A stretch of 7,296 bases of DNA, from NCBI GenBank assembly GCA_016550395.1, contig JABXGY010000090.1, positions 1 through 7,296 of the forward strand, read 5' to 3'. The DNA is from an archaeon. Its GTDB lineage: Archaea; Asgardarchaeota; Hermodarchaeia; Hermodarchaeales; Hermodarchaeaceae. Below, piece after piece: positions 1 through 5,864 of this stretch; within the stretch, counting starts at the first letter, position 1, and every line of letters starts with the position of its first letter. The notes under the pieces were generated by a model. The model saw only the letters and a program-made list of their open reading frames with translations, did no database searches and was not told the DNA's origin. The position numbers were made by a program, and so were the translations under genes.

Positions 1-196
1 AATGGCATTACAGCAGGGTCTTTATCCTTCACCAGATGTTATCTATAAGGCATCCACAGAAACTTTGATGAATCTCTTCACAGGGCGAGTTTCATTTCGA
101 GATCTAATGAAGCGTTGGGAACTCGTTATCATTGGTGCAGGACACGAATCAGTTCCTCTTGGAGAACTATTAACCCGAATTCTACAGTCTGATTAG
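1..196 (+). CDS. C-terminal end of an SCP2-like (sterol/lipid carrier) domain protein, 5' truncated
   Basis: About 64 residues are visible, ending at TAG (194-196). An ATG lies at 2-4, but only one base precedes it, so it may be an internal Met. The order matches the second half of an SCP2 domain: a strand (PDVIYKAS), a helix with the typical 'TLMNLFTGRVSFRDLM' layout (acidic or small residue, hydrophobics, then G+L/V), a final strand (WELVIIG), and a short amphipathic end (PLGELLTRIL). SCP2 domains are roughly 100 residues with a hydrophobic lipid cavity. They occur alone or fused to enzymes, so what preceded this end is unknown. The lipid-related context (acyl-CoA dehydrogenase nearby) is compatible. 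The family assignment comes from pattern recognition on a fragment and could be wrong; the coding call is firmer. Confidence 0.5.
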   Translation, partial: MALQQGLYPSPDVIYKASTETLMNLFTGRVSFRDLMKRWELVIIGAGHESVPLGELLTRILQSD

Positions 197-217
197 ACTA
201 CTTGTCAAGATGGTTTG

Positions 218-234
218 ACTCCTAGCTTAGGAGT
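218..234. promoter_or_regulatory. Perfect 7-bp inverted repeat touching the TATA box upstream of the TPR gene
   Basis: ACTCCTA (218-224) and TAGGAGT (228-234) are perfect reverse complements around a 3-nt centre. The right arm runs straight into TATAAAG, covering where a BRE element would sit. It could be an operator for a dimeric regulator, or a hairpin ending the upstream gene's transcript, although no T-run follows it. A 7-bp dyad is expected a few times by chance in 7 kb, so position is the main argument. Confidence 0.35.
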
Positions 235-240
235 ATAAAG
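233..240 (+). promoter_or_regulatory. Candidate TATA box for the TPR gene
   Basis: GTATAAAG lies in the spacer after the SCP2-like gene. An archaeal start of transcription about 25 nt downstream would fall near 260-265, giving a leader of about 40 nt before the TTG start at 303. That placement would put the alternative ATG at 259 at or just before the 5' end of the RNA. Confidence 0.4.
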
Positions 241-292
241 CGTTAAAAGGGAGTTATTATGAGCATGACCTGAAGCAATTAAATGGCGAATT

Positions 293-297
293 AGGTG
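293..297 (+). promoter_or_regulatory. SD site that supports the TTG start of the TPR gene
   Basis: AGGTG ends 5 nt before TTG at 303, the same spacing as for the pyrophosphatase gene (GAGGTG) here. It is the main reason for choosing TTG. A competing SD, GGAG at 250-253, sits 5 nt before an ATG at 259 that is out of frame with the TPR coding sequence. Confidence 0.5.
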
Positions 298-302
298 TTC
301 TT

Positions 303-1337
303 TTGGGAAAGAAAAAACGGATTGAAACCAAGCTGACACCAGAGGACTGGTTTAATCTTGGAGTCACCCTTGGTGAACAAGGCAAGTTAGAAGAAGCCTT
401 GGAAGCATTTTCTGCTACCGCTGAATTACGACCTCAAGACGCAGCTGTCTGGTTCAACAGGGGATTAGTCTTGGATGAACTTGGACGGATTAATGAGGCC
501 CTCGATTGTTACAAGAAAGCCACCGAGCTCAACGCTAACTACATCGAAGCGTGGAACAATTTGGGAGCCATCTACAAAGAATTGAATCGATTAGAAGAAG
601 CATTACATAGTTTCACCCAAGCCACACAAACCTTCACTCCAAACTATACCGATTATGCGGATGCCTGGTATAACAAAGGGGTCATATTAGTTGAATTGCA
701 ACGTTACGAAGAAGCCCTTGAGTGCTTTATTCAAACAGTGACTGTCAATCCAGGTGATGCCAAGGCTTGGTACTATCGAGGATCCCTACACGAACAACTC
801 AATCAACAAGAAGAGGCCCTTATGTGCTATAAACAAGCACTAAAATTTGACCCAGACTTTATCGAAGCCTGGATCGACATGGGTGAGTTATTGGGTCAAC
901 TTAACCAGGCGGAAAAAGCCTTGAATGCCTTTAATAAGGCGATTCAACTTGACCAACAGAATTCCCGAGCCTGGCATGATAAAGGTGTTGCATTAGGATT
1001 ACTCGACCGTTCAACTGAGGCCGTTGAAGCATATATGCGTTCAACAAAATTAGATCCTCAAAATGAAAATACTCTGTTTAACCTGGCCAATACGTTAGCC
1101 AGAAATCTAGGTGAATACAAAAAAGCTCTTGGGATTATTGATAAATTATTAGAATTTGCCCCAAACAATATTGATGGCATCTATCTGCGAGGACGCATCT
1201 TGGTCGAGCTTAACCGGAATGAAGAAGCCTCTGAATGCTTTAACCGCGTTTCTATACTCGATCCAAATTACCCTTATCTACAGCACTCGATTACATCTAA
1301 TAACTCAGAAACCAAAGCCAAAAAGAATAACAATTAG
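303..1337 (+). CDS. Tetratricopeptide-repeat (TPR) protein, nine repeats
   Basis: A 344-residue protein made almost entirely of TPR units, a helical scaffold for protein-protein contacts; the partner cannot be told from sequence. Nine repeats can be laid out at about residues 12-45, 46-79, 80-118, 119-152, 153-186, 187-220, 221-254, 255-289 and 290-323. They show the canonical pattern: W/Y at position 4, G at 8, A at 20, and P near 32 (AWYNKGVILVELQRYEEAL; AWNNLGAIYKELNRLEEAL). The third repeat carries a short insertion (FTPNYT, about 111-116) and the eighth one extra residue. A basic N-terminus (GKKKR) and a polar tail (SETKAKKNNN) flank the array. There is no signal peptide or membrane segment, so it is probably cytosolic. 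The start is TTG, chosen from AGGTG 5 nt upstream. However, the reading frame stays open back to 231 without an ATG, and a well-placed ATG sits in another frame at 259, so the true N-terminus may be about 16-20 residues longer if a base is missing. It is convergent with the acyl-CoA dehydrogenase gene. Confidence 0.9.
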   Translation: MGKKKRIETKLTPEDWFNLGVTLGEQGKLEEALEAFSATAELRPQDAAVWFNRGLVLDELGRINEALDCYKKATELNANYIEAWNNLGAIYKELNRLEEALHSFTQATQTFTPNYTDYADAWYNKGVILVELQRYEEALECFIQTVTVNPGDAKAWYYRGSLHEQLNQQEEALMCYKQALKFDPDFIEAWIDMGELLGQLNQAEKALNAFNKAIQLDQQNSRAWHDKGVALGLLDRSTEAVEAYMRSTKLDPQNENTLFNLANTLARNLGEYKKALGIIDKLLEFAPNNIDGIYLRGRILVELNRNEEASECFNRVSILDPNYPYLQHSITSNNSETKAKKNNN

Positions 1338-1365
1338 CAAACGAGAATCCCCTTACTGAAGTCTA

Positions 1366-1404
1366 AAGATGATGACTAGGAAGTAGGAATGTCCTCATCA
1401 TTTT
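1366..1404. terminator. Bidirectional terminator-like hairpin between convergent genes
   Basis: ATGATGA (1369-1375) pairs with TCATCAT (1395-1401). The stem extends outward through one G-U and two A-T pairs (1366-1368 with 1402-1404) and inward by GGA (1379-1381) with TCC (1392-1394) after a 3-nt bulge. On the plus strand the 3' arm ends in TTTT; on the minus strand the hairpin is followed by TTTA. It lies 28 nt after the TPR stop and 33 nt after the dehydrogenase stop, where a shared transcript end would be needed. Confidence 0.5.
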
Positions 1405-1437
1405 GTCATCGAAGAACTTCTTCTACTGGGAGGTAGT

Positions 1438-2715
1438 CTATTGTTTATTCTTGGATTTCCCCTTACCCCAGAAATCTGGTACATCACCTTCTCGGGGACC
1501 CCAAGGATCGGGATAATCATTACCAGGAAAGCTAAGGCGGAACCCCGTATCAAGCTCCGTGACTTGAACTTCCTTGAGAACTGCTTGACCAGCAACCCAC
1601 CGTTGGATTTGGTTGGTTCCTTCATAGATCTGGGTAAGCTTTGCACCCCGCATCATTTGTTCAGCGGGATATTCTTTCGAGTAACCATAACCACCCATGA
1701 TTTGAATGCAATCGATAGTATTTTGCATAGCGGCGTCAGTGGCAAAGAATTTAGCACAACTGGATTCTTTTGTATTGCGTTGACCTTGATCGACGAGCCA
1801 GGCAGAATAGCGCGTAGCCCAACGTGCGTGCATAGCCCGAGCCTCCATTTCAGCAATCATAAAATTGATGCCTTGATAAGCCCCAATAGGTTTGCCAAAT
1901 TGCTTGCGATAATTAGCGAAGATTGCAGCTTCGTGAACCGCACGTTGTGCAATACCTACACCAAGGGCAGCTATTGCAGCACGAGTTCGGTCAAGGGTCT
2001 GCATAGCGTATTTGAAGCCTTTTCCGATTTCACCAAATAGACAGTCACCGGGGATACGGACGTCTTTATATTCGATTTCGGCTTGGAAACTAGCGCGTTG
2101 TCCAAGTTTGTCTTCAAGCATTACGATTTTGACACCGGGTAGTTCTCTCTCAATCATGTGAAGGGCCATACCCTTATACCCTTTAGTAGGATCGACGGTA
2201 GTGAAAACAGTATGATATTTCGCAACGTGACCATTAGTGCTGAAGCATTTACGGCCATTGATAATCCATTCATCACCATCCTTGGTGGCAGTAGTTTTTA
2301 CTGCTGCAGCATCTGAACCTGCTTCACGCTCAGTCAGAGAGAATGCCGCGAACTGGGGTTTCTTACCAGTAGCGAAAGGTTTGATGTATTTCTCCATTTG
2401 TTCGGGAGTTGCAGTAAGCAGAAGTGGTGTGAGAGCGAGGTTATTGGCAAGAATGGTAGTCGCGATGCCTCCATCACCGTAGCCAATGGCTTCCCCAATG
2501 AGGGCTTCTTCGACCATTGAGTGTTCAGGTCCCCCATATTTCTTTGGGACATGTGAGTTCATGAGACCTGCATCATAGGCTTTCTGAGCCAACCCCCAGG
2601 GAAACTCATCGGCTTCTTCGAGTTCCCGGGCATAAGGAACAATCCATTTTTTCGAGAACTCCATAGCTGTATCAAAGAGTTCTTGTTCACGTTTTGAGAG
2701 GGCAAAATCAACCAT
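1438..2715 (-). CDS. Acyl-CoA dehydrogenase
   Basis: A 425-residue FAD enzyme of the acyl-CoA dehydrogenase family. It oxidises an acyl-CoA to the trans-2-enoyl-CoA, normally passing electrons to electron-transfer flavoprotein in the cytosol. The three family domains are in order: N-terminal helices (about 5-118), a middle beta domain with the signature FSLTEREAGSD (125-135) and WIINGRKCFSTNG (150-162), and C-terminal helices with RKQFGKPIGAYQ (270-281) and QIMGGYGYSKEYP (338-350). The catalytic base is intact: Glu365 in QIYEGTNQIQR, the position used by short- and medium-chain enzymes. Chain-length preference cannot be read by eye. The family core usually ends near residue 380-385; here about 40 extra residues rich in Asp, Pro, Trp and Gly follow (GNDYPDPWGPREGDVPDFWG), closing with a basic tail. 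The ATG at 2715 has GAGG 9 nt upstream, placed in the 3' arm of a leader hairpin. No ETF or other beta-oxidation gene is next to it. Confidence 0.95.
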   Translation of the reverse strand: MVDFALSKREQELFDTAMEFSKKWIVPYARELEEADEFPWGLAQKAYDAGLMNSHVPKKYGGPEHSMVEEALIGEAIGYGDGGIATTILANNLALTPLLLTATPEQMEKYIKPFATGKKPQFAAFSLTEREAGSDAAAVKTTATKDGDEWIINGRKCFSTNGHVAKYHTVFTTVDPTKGYKGMALHMIERELPGVKIVMLEDKLGQRASFQAEIEYKDVRIPGDCLFGEIGKGFKYAMQTLDRTRAAIAALGVGIAQRAVHEAAIFANYRKQFGKPIGAYQGINFMIAEMEARAMHARWATRYSAWLVDQGQRNTKESSCAKFFATDAAMQNTIDCIQIMGGYGYSKEYPAEQMMRGAKLTQIYEGTNQIQRWVAGQAVLKEVQVTELDTGFRLSFPGNDYPDPWGPREGDVPDFWGKGKSKNKQ

Positions 2716-2720
2716 TGTCT

Positions 2721-2745
2721 ATCGCCTCGGAATAAGTGAGGCGAC
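2721..2745 (-). promoter_or_regulatory. Leader hairpin covering the SD of the acyl-CoA dehydrogenase gene
   Basis: In the mRNA sense, GUCGCCUC (2745-2738) can pair with GAGGCGAU (2728-2721) across a 9-nt loop. This gives 8 bp including one terminal G-U. The SD GAGG (2728-2725) is in the 3' arm, 9 nt before the ATG, so the folded form would hide it. This suggests control of translation, provided transcription starts upstream (from the TATA at 2843-2850) and not near 2740. Confidence 0.4.
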
Positions 2746-3093
2746 TAGTTACAAATCCCGCTTAAAAGTGTGTAGTTCGCTAGATACAGCATCCTCAGAT
2801 TTTGGCGTTCAATCATCAAAGACCTCAAAACTCAAGTATAAACTTTATATGCCACCAATGGCTAGGCATACCTGGACTGGTCCTAGCGTTACTAAGTTAC
2901 TAGTGCTCACTGGAGCGGCGAGAAGTGTTGGCACCTCTCCCCCCCTAGAAAACCATTCCCTCTCCGATGTTTTCATTATTGTCGAGGTGTCTAATCCGCC
3001 AAAGTTCCAGTGAATTAACAATTCTTTTGCTAGGCACCAGGATTGGAAAAGTAGGGAATCTATTGTTATATGATTTCATAAGTCAAATGATTG
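2746..3093. other. Gene-free spacer with a structured, relatively GC-rich island
   Basis: I see no credible coding sequence here; the plus-strand open frame across 2768-3013 has no SD and no family character. The spacer holds a compact set of elements. A hairpin at 2861-2887 has GCTAGG pairing with CCTAGC and ACC with GGT, 9 bp with a 3-nt bulge and 6-nt loop. A tandem GTTACTA pair lies at 2888-2894 and 2896-2902. A second hairpin at 2903-2934 has GTGC with GCAC and CACT with AGTG. A run of seven C follows (2939-2945). CACCTC (2932-2937) could alternatively pair with GAGGTG (2984-2989). A weak A+T hairpin followed by TTTT is at 3012-3028. It may be upstream control DNA for the dehydrogenase gene or a small RNA. 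I could not match it to tRNA, 5S, SRP or RNase P RNA. Confidence 0.4.
2843..2850 (-). promoter_or_regulatory. Candidate TATA box for the acyl-CoA dehydrogenase gene
   Basis: The minus strand reads ATATAAAG, predicting a start near 2820 and a leader of about 105 nt that includes the SD hairpin. The weaker CTTTTAAG at 2761-2768 would instead give a leader of about 25 nt and cut into the hairpin. The plus strand reads TTTATAT here, so the box could also serve a plus-strand transcript into the structured island. Confidence 0.35.
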
Positions 3094-3267
3094 TTATTTT
3101 CGAGTTAAACAGCCTGCTAAAATTAATGTGATAATCCCGATTGCTAGAATAAAGTAAGCTGGAACAACTCCGAGTATCCAAGGCATCAGTAACAAGGTGA
3201 ATCCTGTGAGTAGGAGAATGACTCCAAGGAAAATCAGGATAAGTACTGAGCGTGGCTGTGAGAGCAT
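3094..3267 (-). CDS. Small two-helix membrane protein, function unknown
   Basis: A 57-residue frame running from ATG (3267-3265) to TAA (3096-3094). It has a short polar basic start (MLSQPRS), a first membrane helix at about residues 8-28 (VLILIFLGVILLLTGFTLLL), a very short turn containing PW (29-30), a second helix at about 31-53, and a basic end (TRK). The regular hydrophobic pattern makes this frame much more convincing than the longer open frame overlapping it (3083-3277), which has a mixed composition. The two ends would face the same side, probably the cytosol given the basic residues. GGAG at 3281-3278 is 10 nt upstream, a little far for an SD, and pairs with CTCC just before the ATG; a TATA-like box at 3298-3307 would give a very short leader. 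It lies 77 nt downstream of the pyrophosphatase stop on the same strand. I do not recognise a family; a small accessory subunit is possible but unproven. Confidence 0.65.
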   Translation of the reverse strand: MLSQPRSVLILIFLGVILLLTGFTLLLMPWILGVVPAYFILAIGIITLILAGCLTRK

Positions 3268-3297
3268 AGGAGAACAACTCCGTTACAGAGAGTCTCT

Positions 3298-3307
3298 AAA
3301 TTATATT
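3298..3307 (-). promoter_or_regulatory. Candidate TATA box for the small membrane protein
   Basis: The minus strand reads AATATAATTT. A start about 25 nt downstream would be near 3277, leaving only about 10 nt before the ATG at 3267, so the message would be nearly leaderless and the GGAG would not be used. This suggests the gene need not depend on read-through from the pyrophosphatase gene. Confidence 0.35.
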
Positions 3308-3344
3308 CTAGGTTGAGGTCCTATAAGAGGAATTGCATTGGTTT

Positions 3345-5663
3345 TTAGTCTCGACTTTCCCATTCGGCGAGGGGTGGAATGGATCGCCGGCTTCGACGGA
3401 ACGCCCAGATTAATAACACTAGGAGAATGATGACAACCACTGCTAACATGAGGTTCCACATCAAGATGTTAAGATCCGGTGGCCATCCCGGATTGTAAAA
3501 CCGATACAGGATCAGAATTGGGGCTGCAATTAAACTGATCAGATTCACAACCTTGATCATTGGATTCAAGGCAGGACCTGCGGTGTCCTTGAGTGGGTCA
3601 CCAATCGTATCACCACAGACAGCAGCCTTATGTCGCTCTGAGCCTTTACCAGTACCGACCTCGAGATCACAAACTTCGTCTTCGATGTATTTCTTCGCGT
3701 TATCCCATGCACCACCAGCTACAGACATGTAGACGGCTAGAAGTAAGCCGGAAGCGATAAGACCGGCCAAGTAGCCACCAAGCGCCTCAACCTGCAGCAT
3801 GAGCCCAATCACGATGGGGGTCACCACTGATAAGATAGTGAGGCTGATAAGCTCTTTCTGCGCTGCCGCAGTCGTAATCGATACCACTCGGTCATAGTGG
3901 GGCTTTACTGTCCCTTCCATTACACCAGGAATTTTGAACTGCTCACGCACCTCATCAATGATCTGCGTTGATGCACGACTCACCGCACGAATCGCTAATG
4001 CAGAGAACAACCAGGGCAACGCTGCACCAATCAAGAGCCCAGACAACACTAGCGGATTATCTATCCGAATACCAAGGGCTAGTGGGTTTGGTATACCCGC
4101 GGCTACGGCAGCCCGGGCAACATCTACCACAAAACTATAGAACAGGGCACTCGCGGCAATTACTGCTGAGGCAATCGCTACATTCTTTGTAATCGCCTTT
4201 GTCGTATTTCCAACCGCATCCAAGTCAGCCAAAACTTTTCGCGACCTCTCGGGCATGTCAGTTAGCTCAGCAATACCACCGGCATTATCCGCAATGGGTC
4301 CATAACTGTCCATTGCGACATTATTACCCGTGTGTGAAAGCATTCCGATGCCGATGAGGGCGATGCCATAGAGGACATATTCAGGGGCGATTAGAAAAGC
4401 TGCGATGAAGGTGGCAACGATGATAAGAAGAATCCACACAGCGGCTTCATAGCCAGTACTAATACCACTGAGAACGATGGTAGCTGGACCCCCATGGGCC
4501 TGTTCAACAATTTCTTCGACAGGACGGTGACGATGACTGGTGAAGTAATTGGTAAGCGGATTAAAGCTAACTGCGAGGAGTACACCAATGGCCACGAGAA
4601 TACCCAGTCGGACATCACCCGTGTAGAAGTAAGCGAAGACGCTGGAGACAATGATAGTGAAAGCACTACTTACCTCGTAGCTGTAGAACATAGCCTTTTC
4701 AGCCTTTTCCGTACGCCAGACAGCCACCATGAAGGTTCCAATAATACTACTGATCACACCAATCGCTCGAACTACAAGGGGGAAGACAATCCAGAAAATC
4801 TGCCCGGTGATGACGTAGAGAGCCACACCGAGAATTAGGGCAGAGACGATAGTGACCTCATAGGATTCGAAAATGTCCGCTGCCATACCTGCGCAGTCGC
4901 CTACGTTGTCACCTACGAGATCAGCAATCACGGCGGCGTTACGGGGGTCGTCTTCGGGGAGCCCAGCTTCAACTTTGCCAACAAGGTCAGCACCTACGTC
5001 AGCAGCTTTGGTATAGATACCACCACCAATTCGCATAAAGAGGGCAAGGAGGGTCCCACCAAAACCAAAACCAAGAAGCGCGTCTGGAGCTGAGATGCCA
5101 AAGGCAAGGAAGATAAAGGTACCACCAAGGAGGCCGAGACCGTCAGTGAGCATGCCGGTGAAGGTGCCACCATGATATGCGATTTTTAGGGCTTCACGGT
5201 AGCTCCGTCCAGAAGCGGAGGCGACTCGGATATTAGATTCAATCGCGATGCGCATACCGAGTTGACCAACGGCAAGAGAGCTCAAGGCACCCATGATAAA
5301 AGCGATGGCACGCCCCGTGGCAATAATTAGTTGGACTTGTTGGTAGGAGTAGCCTTCACTAGGGGGGAAAACTTCAAGGGCTTCAAGGCTGGGGGGGACG
5401 ATATAGACCGAGAGAAAGAGGATAAAGGTAAGAAGGGCGATGATAGGAAGAATTGTTCGCAATTGTTTGCTGAGGTAAGCTTTAGCGCCGTTTTTAATGG
5501 CGGTCCAGACTTCTTGCATTTTCTTTGTGCCCTTATCATATTTCAGCACATCGCGACGAAGCCAGAGCGCATAGATGAGACTGATAATCGCTGCCACGAT
5601 TACCATGATGAGAGCAACTTGTTCATACCATGCCAAGTGAAGAAATGTGGCGAATAAACCCAT
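3345..5663 (-). CDS. hppA: Membrane-bound proton-translocating pyrophosphatase, K+-independent type
   Basis: A 772-residue, many-helix membrane protein (16 helices expected for the family) that couples pyrophosphate hydrolysis to H+ export, or in reverse makes pyrophosphate. Family motifs are complete. They are DVGADLVGKVE (222-232) and DNVGDCAGMAADIFE (252-266), which bind Mg-pyrophosphate; DNAGGIAE (459-466); GGAWDNAKK (650-658); and GDTIGDPLKDTAGP (684-697). The ion-dependence signature reads GNTTKAIT (485-492). Lys489 and Thr492 are the residues typical of K+-independent H+-pumping enzymes, where K+-dependent ones have Ala and Gly. Just after it, the usually conserved KG-x-AIGSA stretch reads KNVAIASA, with Asn494 and Ala498 replacing glycines. 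Length is in the normal range, with a basic tail (RRSRRS). The ATG at 5663 is fixed by GAGGTG 5 nt upstream, and a TATA box lies at 5718-5727. A likely pyrophosphate source is acyl-CoA ligation, which suits the dehydrogenase downstream, but that link is inferred. Confidence 0.97.
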   Translation of the reverse strand: MGLFATFLHLAWYEQVALIMVIVAAIISLIYALWLRRDVLKYDKGTKKMQEVWTAIKNGAKAYLSKQLRTILPIIALLTFILFLSVYIVPPSLEALEVFPPSEGYSYQQVQLIIATGRAIAFIMGALSSLAVGQLGMRIAIESNIRVASASGRSYREALKIAYHGGTFTGMLTDGLGLLGGTFIFLAFGISAPDALLGFGFGGTLLALFMRIGGGIYTKAADVGADLVGKVEAGLPEDDPRNAAVIADLVGDNVGDCAGMAADIFESYEVTIVSALILGVALYVITGQIFWIVFPLVVRAIGVISSIIGTFMVAVWRTEKAEKAMFYSYEVSSAFTIIVSSVFAYFYTGDVRLGILVAIGVLLAVSFNPLTNYFTSHRHRPVEEIVEQAHGGPATIVLSGISTGYEAAVWILLIIVATFIAAFLIAPEYVLYGIALIGIGMLSHTGNNVAMDSYGPIADNAGGIAELTDMPERSRKVLADLDAVGNTTKAITKNVAIASAVIAASALFYSFVVDVARAAVAAGIPNPLALGIRIDNPLVLSGLLIGAALPWLFSALAIRAVSRASTQIIDEVREQFKIPGVMEGTVKPHYDRVVSITTAAAQKELISLTILSVVTPIVIGLMLQVEALGGYLAGLIASGLLLAVYMSVAGGAWDNAKKYIEDEVCDLEVGTGKGSERHKAAVCGDTIGDPLKDTAGPALNPMIKVVNLISLIAAPILILYRFYNPGWPPDLNILMWNLMLAVVVIILLVLLIWAFRRSRRSIPPLAEWESRD

Positions 5664-5677
5664 TTTGGCACCTCAAA
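5664..5677 (-). promoter_or_regulatory. SD of the pyrophosphatase gene, within a small possible hairpin
   Basis: GAGGTG (5674-5669 on the minus strand) sits 5 nt before the ATG and settles the start. It is flanked by TTTG and CAAA, which can pair as a 4-bp stem presenting AGGTGC as the loop. The stem is A-U rich and weak, so it may not form. Confidence 0.6.
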
Positions 5678-5717
5678 GCCCATATTACTTGAGAAATTAC
5701 ATTACCACACTGTCATG

Positions 5718-5727
5718 TTTTATAAAC
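5718..5727 (-). promoter_or_regulatory. Candidate TATA box for the pyrophosphatase gene
   Basis: The minus strand reads GTTTATAAAA, preceded by the purine-rich AAGAAACA that suits a BRE. The predicted start is near 5697, about 34 nt before the ATG, which keeps the SD in the leader. This is the best-formed promoter in the window. Confidence 0.55.
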
Positions 5728-5789
5728 TGTTTCTTGTTCAATCTACTGTGTTAATGAAAAGAAAGAATGGCGAATTGCAAACGACTGTA

Positions 5790-5834
5790 AGGCAAATGAA
5801 GAAAATACCTAACATAAGTCGATTCGGTTAGGTA
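5790..5834 (-). terminator. Hairpin and T-rich tract ending the secreted-protein gene
   Basis: On the minus strand TACCTAAC (5834-5827) pairs perfectly with GTTAGGTA (5813-5806) over a 13-nt loop. It is followed at once by TTTTCTTCATTTG. It begins about 30 nt after the stop of the 5865-6440 gene and ends well before the pyrophosphatase promoter, so it separates the two transcripts. Confidence 0.55.
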
Positions 5835-5864
5835 GGTCCTGCCGTTGATCTAAGCAATTGGAAT

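Noticed and set aside
1441..2040. A 199-codon open frame antisense to the acyl-CoA dehydrogenase gene
   Set aside because: The opposite strand encodes a complete enzyme with all motifs; the antisense frame has no SD, no family character, and is explained by codon bias.
2768..3013. An 81-codon plus-strand frame across the long spacer
   Set aside because: Ser/Thr-rich, no SD, no recognisable domain, and it runs through the hairpin island.
2746..3093. Possible tRNA, 5S, SRP or RNase P RNA in the structured spacer
   Set aside because: No T-loop GTTCRA with a paired arm, no conserved SRP domain IV or RNase P core sequence could be found on either strand.
3083..3277. A 64-codon minus-strand frame starting at TTG 3277
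   Set aside because: It overlaps the two-helix frame and has mixed composition; the ATG frame with clean membrane helices is far more protein-like.
3162..3282. An 11-nt direct repeat, GAACAACTCCG, at 3162-3172 and 3272-3282
   Set aside because: Several 11-mer matches are expected by chance in 7.3 kb; one copy lies in coding sequence and the other at a start site, with nothing else shared.
4494..4838. A 114-codon plus-strand frame antisense to the pyrophosphatase gene
   Set aside because: It is a shadow of a well-conserved membrane protein on the other strand, with no start signals.
5755..5832. A 25-codon lysine-rich plus-strand frame (MKRKNGEL...)
   Set aside because: No SD, and it overlaps the terminator hairpin of the opposite-strand gene.
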